Shown here: positions 35,846 through 44,591 of the stretch, one piece after another
Layout: the number at the start of each line of letters is the position of its first letter
How positions within the stretch are numbered: the first letter of the stretch is position 1
Assembly (NCBI GenBank): GCA_947571655.1
Contig: CANOYR010000001.1
Location: 62,001-126,000, forward strand
Length of the DNA stretch: 64,000 bases
Direction of reading: 5' to 3'
Origin: an uncultured Caryophanales bacterium
GTDB lineage: Bacteria > Bacillota_I > Bacilli_A > RF39 > UBA660
Program-made: the position numbers and the translations under genes
Notes under the pieces: model-generated
The model's input: the letters and a program-made list of their open reading frames with translations, nothing else
Databases searched by the model: none
Told to the model about the DNA's origin: nothing

Positions 35846-37153
35846 TCATTCATCTGCTTTATTTTTAAATTGTAAAATAATAGGAGTTCCTTCAAATTCA
35901 AAATTTTCACGAAGCTTATTTTCTAAATAACGCTCATAAGAAAAGTGAATCAAACCTCTACTATTTACTCGAAGTGTAAACTTTGGTGGCTTCGTACCAG
36001 TCTGACTTGAAAAATAAATTTTCAATCGCTTCCCCTTATAAGAAGGAGGAAGATTAAGTACATAGGCATCCATAATAACTTGATTTAAAACACTTGTAGA
36101 AATTTTTCTTTTGACGTTCTCACAAACCCGTAAAACTTCTGGCATCAACGTATGAATCCTTTTCTTAGTAAGTGCAGATAAAAAAACAACAGGTGCATAA
36201 GTAATAAATTGAAATTCCCGGCGAATATAATTTGTATACTCTTTAATATTTGGATTCTCTACCTTATCCCACTTATTAACAACAAGAATAATTCCTTTTC
36301 CACGTTCCAAAGCATATCCCGCAATATGTTTATCATGTTCAATAACTCCCTCTTCAGCATTAATTACCAAAAGACAAACATCACTGCGATCAATAGCCCT
36401 TAAACTACGAAGCAAACTATATTTCTCAACAGCTTCATAGATCTTTCCTTGCTTCCTCATACCAGCAGTATCAATAAAAACAAATTCCTGTTTCTCATAT
36501 TTAAAAACAGTATCAATCGCATCTCTAGTAGTTCCAGCAGTATTACTTACAATCACCCTTTCCTCATTGATAAGAGCATTAATTAAGCTACTCTTACCAA
36601 CATTAGGACGACCAATTACAGAAAACTTTAATCGCTCGTCTTCCTCCATATCCACATTCTTAGGAAAATTGATTGTAATTGCATCTAAAAGTTCATACAT
36701 TCCAGTATTATGTTCTGCAGAAATAGGAAAATATTCATCAAATCCAAGCTCATAAAAATCATAAATATTTTCCTGAGAAGCTTTATTATCAACCTTATTA
36801 ATCGCAACAATCACACGCTTTCCTGACTTTCTAAGCATGTCTTGGACAACCCGATCATTTTCTGTTAACCCCTCTTTTCCATCGACAACAAAAACAACAA
36901 CATCACTTTCCTCAATCGCGATGGAAGCCTGTATCCGAATTTGCTCATTAAAAAGCTCCTCACTAACATCAATACCCCCAGTATCAATCACTGAAAAATG
37001 AAAATTCTTATAACTAGCCTCACTATAAATTCGATCTCTAGTTACTCCAGGAGTATCTTCGATAATAGAAACCTTACCCCCTACCATTTTATTAAATAAA
37101 GTACTTTTTCCTACATTGGGACGTCCTACCAAGGAAACAACTGGTAAACTCAT
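35846..37153 (-). CDS. der: GTPase Der (EngA), ribosome assembly
   Basis: About 435 residues; tandem-GTPase required for 50S maturation. Both G domains are complete: GRPNVGKSTLFN with DTPGVTRDR, NKVDN, then GRPNVGKSSLIN with DTAGMRKQG and NKWDKVE. A C-terminal KH-like domain follows. ATG 37153 has GGGGAGGATTCTT upstream and replaces an ATG five codons earlier. In Bacillus der lies near spoIVA and hbs; the same set is here within 12 kb. Confidence 0.97.
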   Translation of the reverse strand: MSLPVVSLVGRPNVGKSTLFNKMVGGKVSIIEDTPGVTRDRIYSEASYKNFHFSVIDTGGIDVSEELFNEQIRIQASIAIEESDVVVFVVDGKEGLTENDRVVQDMLRKSGKRVIVAINKVDNKASQENIYDFYELGFDEYFPISAEHNTGMYELLDAITINFPKNVDMEEDERLKFSVIGRPNVGKSSLINALINEERVIVSNTAGTTRDAIDTVFKYEKQEFVFIDTAGMRKQGKIYEAVEKYSLLRSLRAIDRSDVCLLVINAEEGVIEHDKHIAGYALERGKGIILVVNKWDKVENPNIKEYTNYIRREFQFITYAPVVFLSALTKKRIHTLMPEVLRVCENVKRKISTSVLNQVIMDAYVLNLPPSYKGKRLKIYFSSQTGTKPPKFTLRVNSRGLIHFSYERYLENKLRENFEFEGTPIILQFKNKADE

Positions 37154-37357
37154 AAGAATCCTCCCCACTTTCTTTCACCCTATTTTATCATAAAAATGAA
37201 AAAAAGAGAAGTATACACATAAGGATTGAATTCATCTTCTTCTAAAAAAGAAAACATTCAAATTAAAAGTTTTACTCTTCTTAAAATATTCTACCCAAAA
37301 ATAATCAAACTCCAATGATTCAGTAATCATTCAAAATAAAAAACAATAAAAAAAAAA

Positions 37358-37378
37358 AGAGTAGTAACCCACCACTCT
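37358..37378 (-). terminator. Terminator of the XRE-DUF4097 pair
   Basis: AGAGTGGT/ACTACTCT stem (one G-T pair) followed by a long T run on the minus strand. Confidence 0.75.
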
Positions 37379-37386
37379 CTATATAT

Positions 37387-38274
37387 TTAATTATTAACTT
37401 CTATATCACCACAACTATTTTCAATTTTAAGAGAAACTTCTGCTTTAGGATAATTATTTTGAAGTTTGGTTTCCCCAAAACTAGTACTTGCATCAATATA
37501 AATTTCATTCGTAAATCCAATTTCAATATCCCCATAAGAGTTTTGAATAAAAGAATCTTTTCCTAATACAATATCACCAATTTCAATATCTCCACAATCT
37601 TCTTTCACATTCAGATAATTCTCAACCTTCCGAATACGAATATCTCCATAATGATTCTCGATAGTAAGATTAGAAACAGTTCCAACTTTTATATCTCCAA
37701 AAGAACACTGGATATCAGCATCCATTGCCTGATTAACTGAAATATCACCATAATCATTTTGTATTTTTATCTGCTTTGCTTGATCCACCAAAATATCTCC
37801 ACATTTTTGATCAATATCAATCTCTGCATGAATTAATTTTTCAATCTCAGTATCTCCATATTGATTTTTTATGGTAAGAGAATGATTATAATCAGATGGT
37901 AAATAAACTTCTACTTTAGCAATTGTTCTTCGAAAGCAAATAAAATGACAATCATCATCCTTTACACGAATCTTTAGTCGTCCTTTAGTAGTATCTACTG
38001 TAACATCCTCATCCTTACCATAAATCATAACTTTCACTTGATTATCTGATGACTCTTTCACCAAAATATTTCCAGCACCAACAGTAATATCAACCTCACT
38101 AAAGTCCTCTAAATAAGTTTGCTCAAAAGCCAAATTCTTACTTACTGTATGAAACATAGAAAAATTATGATATCTAACATTTCCATTAATCATAAAAATC
38201 ATAAGTATCGTTAAGCCAATAGCCAAAACAGATAATAAAACAATCAATCCAATCACCCACATCTTATTTTTCAT
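37387..38274 (-). CDS. DUF4097 (Toastrack) membrane-anchored protein
   Basis: 295 residues. One N-terminal TM helix (about 4-27) is followed by an all-beta domain with a recurring pattern ending GDI (e.g. YGDTEIEKL, CGDILVD, YGDISVN, FGDIKV, YGDIRI, CGDIEI, YGDIEIG), typical of DUF4097 beta-helix/adhesion-like folds. There is no catalytic motif. ATG 38274 follows GGAGGTATGGGCA; a longer frame overlaps the upstream gene by 56 bases and is rejected. It overlaps the end of the XRE gene and probably forms a two-gene regulatory unit with it. DUF4097 proteins commonly accompany LiaF/PspC envelope-stress systems. Confidence 0.85.
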   Translation of the reverse strand: MKNKMWVIGLIVLLSVLAIGLTILMIFMINGNVRYHNFSMFHTVSKNLAFEQTYLEDFSEVDITVGAGNILVKESSDNQVKVMIYGKDEDVTVDTTKGRLKIRVKDDDCHFICFRRTIAKVEVYLPSDYNHSLTIKNQYGDTEIEKLIHAEIDIDQKCGDILVDQAKQIKIQNDYGDISVNQAMDADIQCSFGDIKVGTVSNLTIENHYGDIRIRKVENYLNVKEDCGDIEIGDIVLGKDSFIQNSYGDIEIGFTNEIYIDASTSFGETKLQNNYPKAEVSLKIENSCGDIEVNN

Positions 38275-38911
38275 TGCCCATACCTCCAAGCAAAAACAAT
38301 AAATGAACGATTTTAACAATTAAACCATATACCACCCATAAAAACCAAGTAATATGCCAAGCCATTGTAAAAAAACTAAGAAGCAAATAGATTACTAAAA
38401 TAATCATAGATAAAATACTATCAATCTGTTTTTCCAGTTTTGATTTCTGATTTTCATCCTTTTCCTTACGTTTCCGATACATAACACAAGTATACACCAT
38501 AATAAAAGTAGCAACTCCACAAATGAATAAAAAGATAGCAGAAGATAACACTGGATTCAATCGATAAACAGGAATCGCAATCATAATCCAAATAATTGAT
38601 AAAAAATAAGTTAATACAGATAAACTAATGCCAATGGCCTTTTTGCTTCGATTTGGCTCACTAAAAGAAGTTTCATTAGAAACACCCAAATGCTTAGTTT
38701 CTTTCCCCTTTTCTCTTTTTATCATAAGTAAATCATCTGCTGATATTTCATATAACTCACAAAGTGGAACAATCTTATCAAAATCTGGCATACTCTGATC
38801 TGTTTCCCATTTAGAAATCGTTTGCCTACTGACATTTAATCGATCCGCTACTTCCTCTTGAGATAAATGCTTTGCCTTTCTTAAACTTAAGAGCTTCTCC
38901 CCAATACTCAT
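38264..38911 (-). CDS. XRE-family regulator with C-terminal membrane domain
   Basis: About 215 residues. The HTH_3 domain (about 3-57) has LRKAKHLSQEEVADRLNVSRQTISKWE, a canonical Xre helix-turn-helix. A Lys-rich linker is followed by about four TM helices (about 85-215), so it is a membrane-bound regulator. ATG 38911 has GAGGTGAAAGAA upstream. It is directly followed by a DUF4097 protein with overlap, so both likely sense or answer to envelope stress. The upstream region holds repeated CAGTTG/CAACTG motifs that could be its operator. Confidence 0.85.
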   Translation of the reverse strand: MSIGEKLLSLRKAKHLSQEEVADRLNVSRQTISKWETDQSMPDFDKIVPLCELYEISADDLLMIKREKGKETKHLGVSNETSFSEPNRSKKAIGISLSVLTYFLSIIWIMIAIPVYRLNPVLSSAIFLFICGVATFIMVYTCVMYRKRKEKDENQKSKLEKQIDSILSMIILVIYLLLSFFTMAWHITWFLWVVYGLIVKIVHLLFLLGGMGNEK

Positions 38912-38947
38912 TTCTTTCACCTCACTATAAAATTATATACTCTAAGA

Positions 38948-38988
38948 CAGTTGCATTCCACCTTTTACAGTTGGAAATTTGTCAACTG
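38948..38988. promoter_or_regulatory. Candidate operator of the XRE/DUF4097 unit
   Basis: Three copies of a 6-base element (two CAGTTG direct, one CAACTG inverted) with the inverted pair 9 bases apart, 35-75 bases before the XRE start. The repeat is short, so chance is possible. Confidence 0.35.
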
Positions 38989-39220
38989 AAGTTAACATTT
39001 ACAAAAAATTCTCCAAAAAATCTAAAATTCACAAGTCTTTGTAATCATGCATTACAAATTCTTAATTATAATTGTTATTTTTTTCAATTACTCAATCTCT
39101 ATTCCTATGATTGATATTAAAACGACATAAAAATCATCACAATATTTCATAAATAAGATAATTCTTTAATTTTCAATCATAAAGTCCTAATTTCTTTAAA
39201 AACTAAAAATTGTTCAAAAA

Positions 39221-39250
39221 AAACTACTTCTAAAATCATAGAAATAGTTT
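39221..39250 (-). terminator. DUF362 gene terminator
   Basis: AAACTATTTC pairs with GAAGTAGTTT (one G-T pair) on the minus strand with an internal 10-base loop, then T8. Confidence 0.7.
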
Positions 39251-39297
39251 CATAGATAAAATATAACAATAATCTTATCAGTCTTTATTGTTGAAAA

Positions 39298-40176
39298 TTA
39301 ATCAATAGAAATTAATTCATAGTCTCTTGTACCAATTCCCTGTTTCTCAGCACTTTCAATCGTTAACAAACCATTACGAGATTCGATTCTTTCGATTAAA
39401 TGATCCCTACCCTCATCCTTAGAATTATAAACCAAATCAATACATGCCTGATCTAATGCAACAGGATCTAAAGACGCTAAAATTCCGATATCAGAAATAC
39501 AAGGATCCTCAGCAACCTTACAACAATCACAATCAACAGACATATTAACCATCGCATTAATATAAACAATTTTATCCTGATAAAAATCTGTAATTGTTTT
39601 AGCAGAATCTGCCATTGCCTTTAAGAAAGAATCATGATCTGACGTAAACATATCCTCATAAGTCGCATTTTCTAATCCCGAAGTATGAATATATCTCTTC
39701 CCAGAAGAAGAGGCAAGCCCAATCGAAAGATTTTTAATAGCGCCTCCAAATCCTCCCATTGGATGACCTTTAAAATGAGATAATACCAACATCGAATCAT
39801 AATTTTTCATTTTAGAACCAACAATATTTTTTTGAATGACACTTCCATTCTTATTTTCCAAAACATCTTCTCCATCACTATCTAAAATATCTACTGTAAA
39901 ATACTTACTCCAACCATGTTTCTCCATTAATTTAATATGTTTTTCCGTTGTATCTCTCGCTCCATCATAAGCCGTATTACACTCCACTACTGTCCCATGA
40001 ATATGTCCAATAATATTTTTTACAAATTCGGGTTTCAAATAATTTTGATTTCCCTCTTCTCCAGAATGAAGTTTTACCGCAACCTTTCCTGATAAAGATA
40101 CTCCCATCTTCTCATACAATTGAACAAGAGAATCTCCCTCAATTTTCTTTGTAAAATAAACTTTTGCTTGACTCAT
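39298..40176 (-). CDS. DUF362 domain protein (putative Fe-S associated)
   Basis: 292 residues from ATG 40176 (GAAAGGATGGGATTT upstream). It shows the DUF362 core: early AVKLHSGEEGN, HFKGHPMGGFGGAIKN, the Cys-rich segment DCDCCKVAEDPC and DPVALDQACIDL. DUF362 proteins are widespread in anaerobes, and some carry extra ferredoxin domains; this one does not. The clustered cysteines could bind a metal or Fe-S cluster. No pathway context: neighbours are unrelated. Function of the family is not established. Confidence 0.85.
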   Translation of the reverse strand: MSQAKVYFTKKIEGDSLVQLYEKMGVSLSGKVAVKLHSGEEGNQNYLKPEFVKNIIGHIHGTVVECNTAYDGARDTTEKHIKLMEKHGWSKYFTVDILDSDGEDVLENKNGSVIQKNIVGSKMKNYDSMLVLSHFKGHPMGGFGGAIKNLSIGLASSSGKRYIHTSGLENATYEDMFTSDHDSFLKAMADSAKTITDFYQDKIVYINAMVNMSVDCDCCKVAEDPCISDIGILASLDPVALDQACIDLVYNSKDEGRDHLIERIESRNGLLTIESAEKQGIGTRDYELISID

Positions 40177-40256
40177 AAATCCCATCCTTTCTATTTTTTA
40201 AGTGCTATCACTTCTAGTCTTAGTATATCACATTTTTTATAATATTCACTTACAAA

Positions 40257-40286
40257 AAATAAATAGTTAGTAATAACTATTTATTT
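40257..40286 (-). terminator. Terminator of the small Cys/His-rich gene
   Basis: AAATAAATAGTTA pairs with TAACTATTTATTT across a 4-base loop with a T-rich tail on the minus strand. Confidence 0.75.
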
Positions 40287-40309
40287 CAAAAATATAAAAC
40301 ACCTTATAA

Positions 40310-40573
40310 TTAACGATGATGCTGAGCATGAAAACCGCCATCATTTGCATGATGATAATTATGAGAATAAGAACGATGACAACTCAAACAATCATAATTT
40401 GAAGAACTAAAATCATCATAAGTTTCATAACTGCCATCATAATAATGAGAAACACCACCTTGAGAATGATAAAAATCATACCTTTGTTCTGGACAATTAA
40501 AACAACTAGCATATACCTTTCCTGCTACCAAAAACAAAAAAATAATTCCAAGTATTAATAATTTCTTTTTCAT
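40310..40573 (-). CDS. Secreted Cys/His-rich small protein
   Basis: 87 residues. A clear signal peptide (about 1-23, cleavage near VYAS) leaves a mature part of about 65 residues. It carries CFNC and CLSCH followed by a His-rich tail (HNYHHAND, HAQHHR) and many Tyr and Asp residues. CLSCH matches the CxxCH heme-attachment pattern, but a single motif in a fermentative Firmicute more likely binds zinc or another metal, or forms disulfides. RBS AGGAGAG precedes the ATG. It stands alone with its own terminator. I do not recognise the family. Confidence 0.7.
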   Translation of the reverse strand: MKKKLLILGIIFLFLVAGKVYASCFNCPEQRYDFYHSQGGVSHYYDGSYETYDDFSSSNYDCLSCHRSYSHNYHHANDGGFHAQHHR

Positions 40574-40656
40574 AATATCTCTCCTAAACTTTTAATTTAA
40601 ATCCATCTATTTATATTATACCATATTAATTAAAATTTTCCCTTATCACTTAGTAT

Positions 40657-41808
40657 TTAAGCACTCTTTCTTCTTAATTTACTAGAAATAATATTAGTAA
40701 TAATAACAAATAGAAGAATAAAGAAAATAAGAACTACCATATTCATAAGAATTGGTTTCAAGGTTTCAAGTTGAAAAGATTCCATTGTTTTTAATCTCTC
40801 ATTCGTATTAATATACCAATAAGAAGGAAGAAAGTGAGCAATTCTTAAAACAAAAGATGGCAAATATTCTACTGGAACAAAAGCACCACATAAGAAACTA
40901 GAACCAAGGGCAATTACATTTACAATCCCATTCATTGCTTCACGATTATGAATCAAATTACCAATCAAAAAAGCAATGGACAACGCACATAAAGTAAAAA
41001 GAAACGAATTAAGTAGATAAAAAATAAAATGAGAAGTAAAGATAGAAGTACCAAACAAAACAATGCTAACAAGTACATAGAAAGCCCACAAAAAAATCGC
41101 AAATAATCCATTTGAAAATAACAACTTTCGATTATACTTTTTATAATTCATACTACTAATCATTGTTCTTTTTCGAATAACCTCTCTTTGGAAACTAAAT
41201 AAAATCATACAAATCACAAACACACAACCTGCCAAAATACTATAATTTGCGAAATTATAATAATTAGTAACTTGTGTCAAATGATCTGTATCTAACTTAG
41301 AAGCAACTTGAACATCAACCGTTTTCATCAAAGTGTCTGTAAGATGCTCGATAACTTCCTCTTCGGAGGAAAAAGTATCATTATAGACATTCGCAAATCT
41401 TAAGTATCTATCTAACATCATTTGAGAAAGACTAGCCATATAATCTCCTGTACTTTGTACTTCAATTATTGGATTCTTGTGTTTTAGAAAATCTTCTCGG
41501 AAATTGCTTGGAATCGTAATTATATAATTCACATCACGATAAAATAAAGCATCCTTAATAGCACTTTCATCATTTTTAAGATTAACAATATTAGCATTCT
41601 CCTCAAAATAATGAATAAAGTTTTCAGTAATTCCTTCTCTTTGATCATGATTGATAATAAAGATATCTGGCTTTTCTGCTATAAAATTGAAAGAATTATC
41701 TCCTGACTTCATATTCAATACTGCAAATAAAATTAGGATAACACTATAAAGAATGACTGTTCCTTTGCAACTTCTTAGTACTTTTAAAAATGTTTTAAAT
41801 ACTGTCAT
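40657..41808 (-). CDS. ABC-2 family permease (second subunit)
   Basis: 383 residues. A TM helix near the N-terminus, a large extracytoplasmic domain (about 45-190) and five or six C-terminal TM helices match the ABC-2 membrane subunits (YhgE/YadH-like). It overlaps the upstream permease gene by 14 bases. With the ATPase at 42988 and the permease at 41795 it forms an exporter controlled by the TetR gene at the head of the unit. Substrate is unknown; DrrAB-type drug or lipid export is typical of such sets. Confidence 0.85.
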   Translation of the reverse strand: MTVFKTFLKVLRSCKGTVILYSVILILFAVLNMKSGDNSFNFIAEKPDIFIINHDQREGITENFIHYFEENANIVNLKNDESAIKDALFYRDVNYIITIPSNFREDFLKHKNPIIEVQSTGDYMASLSQMMLDRYLRFANVYNDTFSSEEEVIEHLTDTLMKTVDVQVASKLDTDHLTQVTNYYNFANYSILAGCVFVICMILFSFQREVIRKRTMISSMNYKKYNRKLLFSNGLFAIFLWAFYVLVSIVLFGTSIFTSHFIFYLLNSFLFTLCALSIAFLIGNLIHNREAMNGIVNVIALGSSFLCGAFVPVEYLPSFVLRIAHFLPSYWYINTNERLKTMESFQLETLKPILMNMVVLIFFILLFVIITNIISSKLRRKSA

Positions 41809-42988
41809 ATCTTTGCCTCCTTAAACAAAACGTTGAAATTCCAATGAACAAAAAGGAAAAAAGAAGTAAACTAACGACATTCAAATAATATCGATTCAAA
41901 GTATCATAATAATATAAGGCATAGAATCCATCCGTAATCATATTAACAGGATTCAATCGATTGACAAGTGGCATATTTTTATCGATTACATATTTCAACG
42001 TCATTCCCATCATTCCAGATAAAACACAACCCAACATGGTAAATGAAATCATAATACCAACTTTTGTATTTTCATTTGATTGAAAGAAAGAAGCTACAAA
42101 AATGCCAAGAGAAAGTCCCGCAAAAGAACCAACCAAAGATAACAAAACAATCAAAGGAAAACTAGATCCATAATCTACATGGATGACAAAGATAGTATAA
42201 AGAAATAATAATAAAAGTCCCACTAATTGTGCGATGTAACTAGCACACGCACTACTAAAAATTAAATTTCCTTTCGAAATAGGGGAAACAGAAACCCTTT
42301 TCCCATTATTACTCATATTTGCCAAACACTGATTCATCCCTGTCATTCCTAAAATTCCGCCATACAAACATGTCATAGCGATTAAAGTATAATACTCAAT
42401 CATTGTATAACTTAAATTTTCACTAGAAGTGTCTCTAATCTGACTACTTTCCTCCTCTAATGATTCCATCAGATTCTCATAGATTTCAGCATACCAACTA
42501 TTATAATTCCCAATTTCTTCCCCTTGAGCTTCTTCGATAAAATCATTAATTTTCTTTTCAGAAACATTCTTAAATATTTCACTTGTTTGAGTAATCTTTT
42601 CTACAGCAGACTGAAAAACTGTTTCAGAAATCCCATTTTGATTGACTACCACTCTTGGTGAATCTTCCAATATTAAATACCCAATAATTTGTTTTTCAGA
42701 TAAAAGTTCTTTAGCTTCTTCTTCTTTCACATACTGAATATGAAATAACTGTTCCTCATTCTCCTCTCCCAGCACCTCAAAGATTTCACGAAATAAAGAA
42801 TCACTATTAAAAAAATCATTATCGACAATGGCAATATCAATAATATCCAATTTTTCATTCTTTTCAATATCTTGAAAAGCCATATTAAATAAAGTTCCTA
42901 ATATAATTGGAAAGGCAAAAGTCCAAAATATTAGCATTTTATTACGAAAAAGTGTTTTTAGAGAATATTTAAAATTATGAAAAAACAT
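41795..42988 (-). CDS. ABC-2 family permease (first subunit)
   Basis: 397 residues with the same architecture as its downstream partner: one TM, a large outside domain (about 45-200, acidic), then six TM helices. Its start ATG shares one base with the ATPase stop codon. Two different permeases downstream of one ATPase suggest a heterodimeric exporter. A conserved Gly-rich region GGILGMTGMNQCLANM lies at the end of the extracytoplasmic domain. Confidence 0.87.
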   Translation of the reverse strand: MFFHNFKYSLKTLFRNKMLIFWTFAFPIILGTLFNMAFQDIEKNEKLDIIDIAIVDNDFFNSDSLFREIFEVLGEENEEQLFHIQYVKEEEAKELLSEKQIIGYLILEDSPRVVVNQNGISETVFQSAVEKITQTSEIFKNVSEKKINDFIEEAQGEEIGNYNSWYAEIYENLMESLEEESSQIRDTSSENLSYTMIEYYTLIAMTCLYGGILGMTGMNQCLANMSNNGKRVSVSPISKGNLIFSSACASYIAQLVGLLLLFLYTIFVIHVDYGSSFPLIVLLSLVGSFAGLSLGIFVASFFQSNENTKVGIMISFTMLGCVLSGMMGMTLKYVIDKNMPLVNRLNPVNMITDGFYALYYYDTLNRYYLNVVSLLLFSFLFIGISTFCLRRQRYDSI

Positions 42989-43926
42989 CAGTCACGAAGA
43001 TCCTTTCCAGTAAGCTCTAAAAACACATCATTAAGTGTTGGACGTTCAGAAAATATTTTATGATACAAAATCTTTTCTTTTTTCAAATAATCCATCAACT
43101 CTACTAAATTATTTTTGCCTTTTTTATAAGAAATACACAAAATTCCTTCATGATAAGTAACATCCTGAGCATTTTTAAACTGACTGATTTCCTCGATATA
43201 TTTTTCCTCTAAATCACTAACTTCTACTGTAACCTTCTCTTCTAATTTCGCAAGAGCTTTTAATTCATCTGTTGTACCACTGGCGATAATTTTGCCCTTA
43301 TCTAAAATAATTACTCGATTGCAAAGAATCTCAACTTCTTCCATATAATGCGTCGTATAAATAATCGTTGCCCCTTGATTTCTTAAAGTTTTAATTCCAT
43401 CCAAAATATTGTTCCTACTCTGAGGATCCACTGCAACCGTAGGTTCATCCAAAATAATGAGCTGTGGTTTATGTGCAACACCACATGCAATATTCAATCT
43501 CCTTAAAAGTCCACCAGATAACTGTTTAGGATAAAAACTCTGAAATTCCTCTAAGCCAACCAACTGAAGAGCATCCTCAATATACTGTTTTCTTAACTTT
43601 TTATCTCGAACATAAAGACCACAAAAATAATCAATATTTTCGATTACTGTAAGCTCCTCAAAAACTGCTACATCTTGAAATACAACGCCAATCTTCTCTT
43701 TCAACTGATAAGCATTTGGACCCATTTCGCTACCAAAAATTTGAATACTCCCCTGGGAAAAATTTAACAAGGACAAAATACAATTAATTGTAGTTGACTT
43801 TCCACTCCCATTGGGTCCTAACAAACCAAGGATTTCACCCTTTTGGACTTCAAAAGACAAATCATCAATCGCACGCAATTGTTTATATTCTTTCGTTAAA
43901 TTCTTAACCTGAACGATACTTTTCAT
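42988..43926 (-). CDS. ABC transporter ATP-binding protein (DrrA/CcmA type)
   Basis: 312 residues. Walker A GPNGSGKST, Q-loop FQDVAVFEEL, signature LSGGLLRRLN (variant of LSGGQ), Walker B LIILDEPTVAVDP and the H-loop TTHYMEE are intact. A C-terminal accessory domain (about 225-312) is typical of multidrug or lipid exporters with ABC-2 permeases. Its ATG overlaps the TetR gene's stop by 4 bases and its TGA stop abuts the next ATG, so the unit is translationally coupled. Confidence 0.93.
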   Translation of the reverse strand: MKSIVQVKNLTKEYKQLRAIDDLSFEVQKGEILGLLGPNGSGKSTTINCILSLLNFSQGSIQIFGSEMGPNAYQLKEKIGVVFQDVAVFEELTVIENIDYFCGLYVRDKKLRKQYIEDALQLVGLEEFQSFYPKQLSGGLLRRLNIACGVAHKPQLIILDEPTVAVDPQSRNNILDGIKTLRNQGATIIYTTHYMEEVEILCNRVIILDKGKIIASGTTDELKALAKLEEKVTVEVSDLEEKYIEEISQFKNAQDVTYHEGILCISYKKGKNNLVELMDYLKKEKILYHKIFSERPTLNDVFLELTGKDLRD

Positions 43927-44498
43927 TTCTTTTCCTCCTGATTTTTCTTATAACCTCTTAACATTTCTAACACACTATTTCCTAGTAACTCTTCAATTTC
44001 ATTCTTTGAAAACTGAATCGTTTTCGTGGCAACCAAGCAAGCAATACCATGAGTAAAAATCCATACTTTAACATGAAATTTTTTCTGCTCTTCATAAGAA
44101 AACCCAGATAATTCCTGACCAGCTTTAATGATATTGTCTCCTAATGCATCTGCCATCATAAACTTCTCAACATTTAAATCCGTCCTTTTCATAAACAAAA
44201 TTTTAAAAAATTCTGGATAATCTGAAGCAAACTGAATATAGGACAATCCTAGCTGCTTATAACTCCTTAATTTGTCCTCCCCACATAACATATATTCTTG
44301 ATACTTTGCGTAAATTCTCTGATAAACTTCATTTATCAATTCTTCCATAGTAGTAAAGTTATGGAAGATGGGTTGTACAGAACATCCAAGTTCCTTCGCA
44401 ATTCTCCTCGCATTCACACAATCAAAACCCTCTTCTTTTACTAATTGATAAGCGACTTCAATAATATCCTCTTTTTTATATCTTTGAACTGGTGGCAC
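43923..44498 (-). CDS. TetR family repressor of the ABC-2 exporter operon
   Basis: 191 residues. The N-terminal TetR HTH (about 10-57) reads DIIEVAYQLVKEEGF, ARRIAKELGCS, IFHNFTTMEELI, followed by a helical ligand-binding domain. The start is GTG 44498. It is the first gene of the TetR-ATPase-permease-permease operon and ends overlapping the ATPase gene. Upstream lies a two-copy palindrome (44516-44543) well placed as its operator, so it probably represses its own operon and is released by an exporter substrate. Confidence 0.92.
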   Translation of the reverse strand: MPPVQRYKKEDIIEVAYQLVKEEGFDCVNARRIAKELGCSVQPIFHNFTTMEELINEVYQRIYAKYQEYMLCGEDKLRSYKQLGLSYIQFASDYPEFFKILFMKRTDLNVEKFMMADALGDNIIKAGQELSGFSYEEQKKFHVKVWIFTHGIACLVATKTIQFSKNEIEELLGNSVLEMLRGYKKNQEEKK

Positions 44499-44515
44499 TA
44501 ATTCACTTTCTTTCT

Positions 44516-44543
44516 ATAACAACTGTTATATAACAATTGTTAT
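44516..44543. promoter_or_regulatory. Palindromic operator for the TetR repressor
   Basis: Two adjacent imperfect copies of a 12-base palindrome, ATAACAACTGTTAT and TAACAATTGTTAT, sharing a central TA. They start 18 bases upstream of the TetR GTG and overlap the probable -10 region. TetR operators are commonly 15-30 bp palindromes near the repressor start. Confidence 0.7.
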
Positions 44544-44559
44544 TTTACCATAAAAAAAT

Positions 44560-44582
44560 ATTCCTGTAAAGAATACAGGAAT
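44560..44582 (-). terminator. Terminator of the LiaF-like/DUF4097 pair
   Basis: TTCCTGTA pairs with TACAGGAA with a 5-base loop and T7 on the minus strand, after the DUF4097 stop at 44592. Confidence 0.8.
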
Positions 44583-44591
44583 CACTTATTT

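Larger units (their letters stand above)
38912..39297. other. 386-base intergenic region between the XRE and DUF362 genes
   Basis: No ORF of note and no RNA motif I recognise. It holds the DUF362 terminator (39221-39250) and, close to the XRE start, an inverted repeat CAGTTG (38968-38973) / CAACTG (38983-38988) with a further CAGTTG at 38948-38953. The rest is A+T-rich sequence. Confidence 0.6.

Noticed and set aside
40310..40573. Assignment as a c-type cytochrome
   Set aside because: A single CxxCH in a small His-rich protein without any redox partner or maturation gene in the window is not enough.
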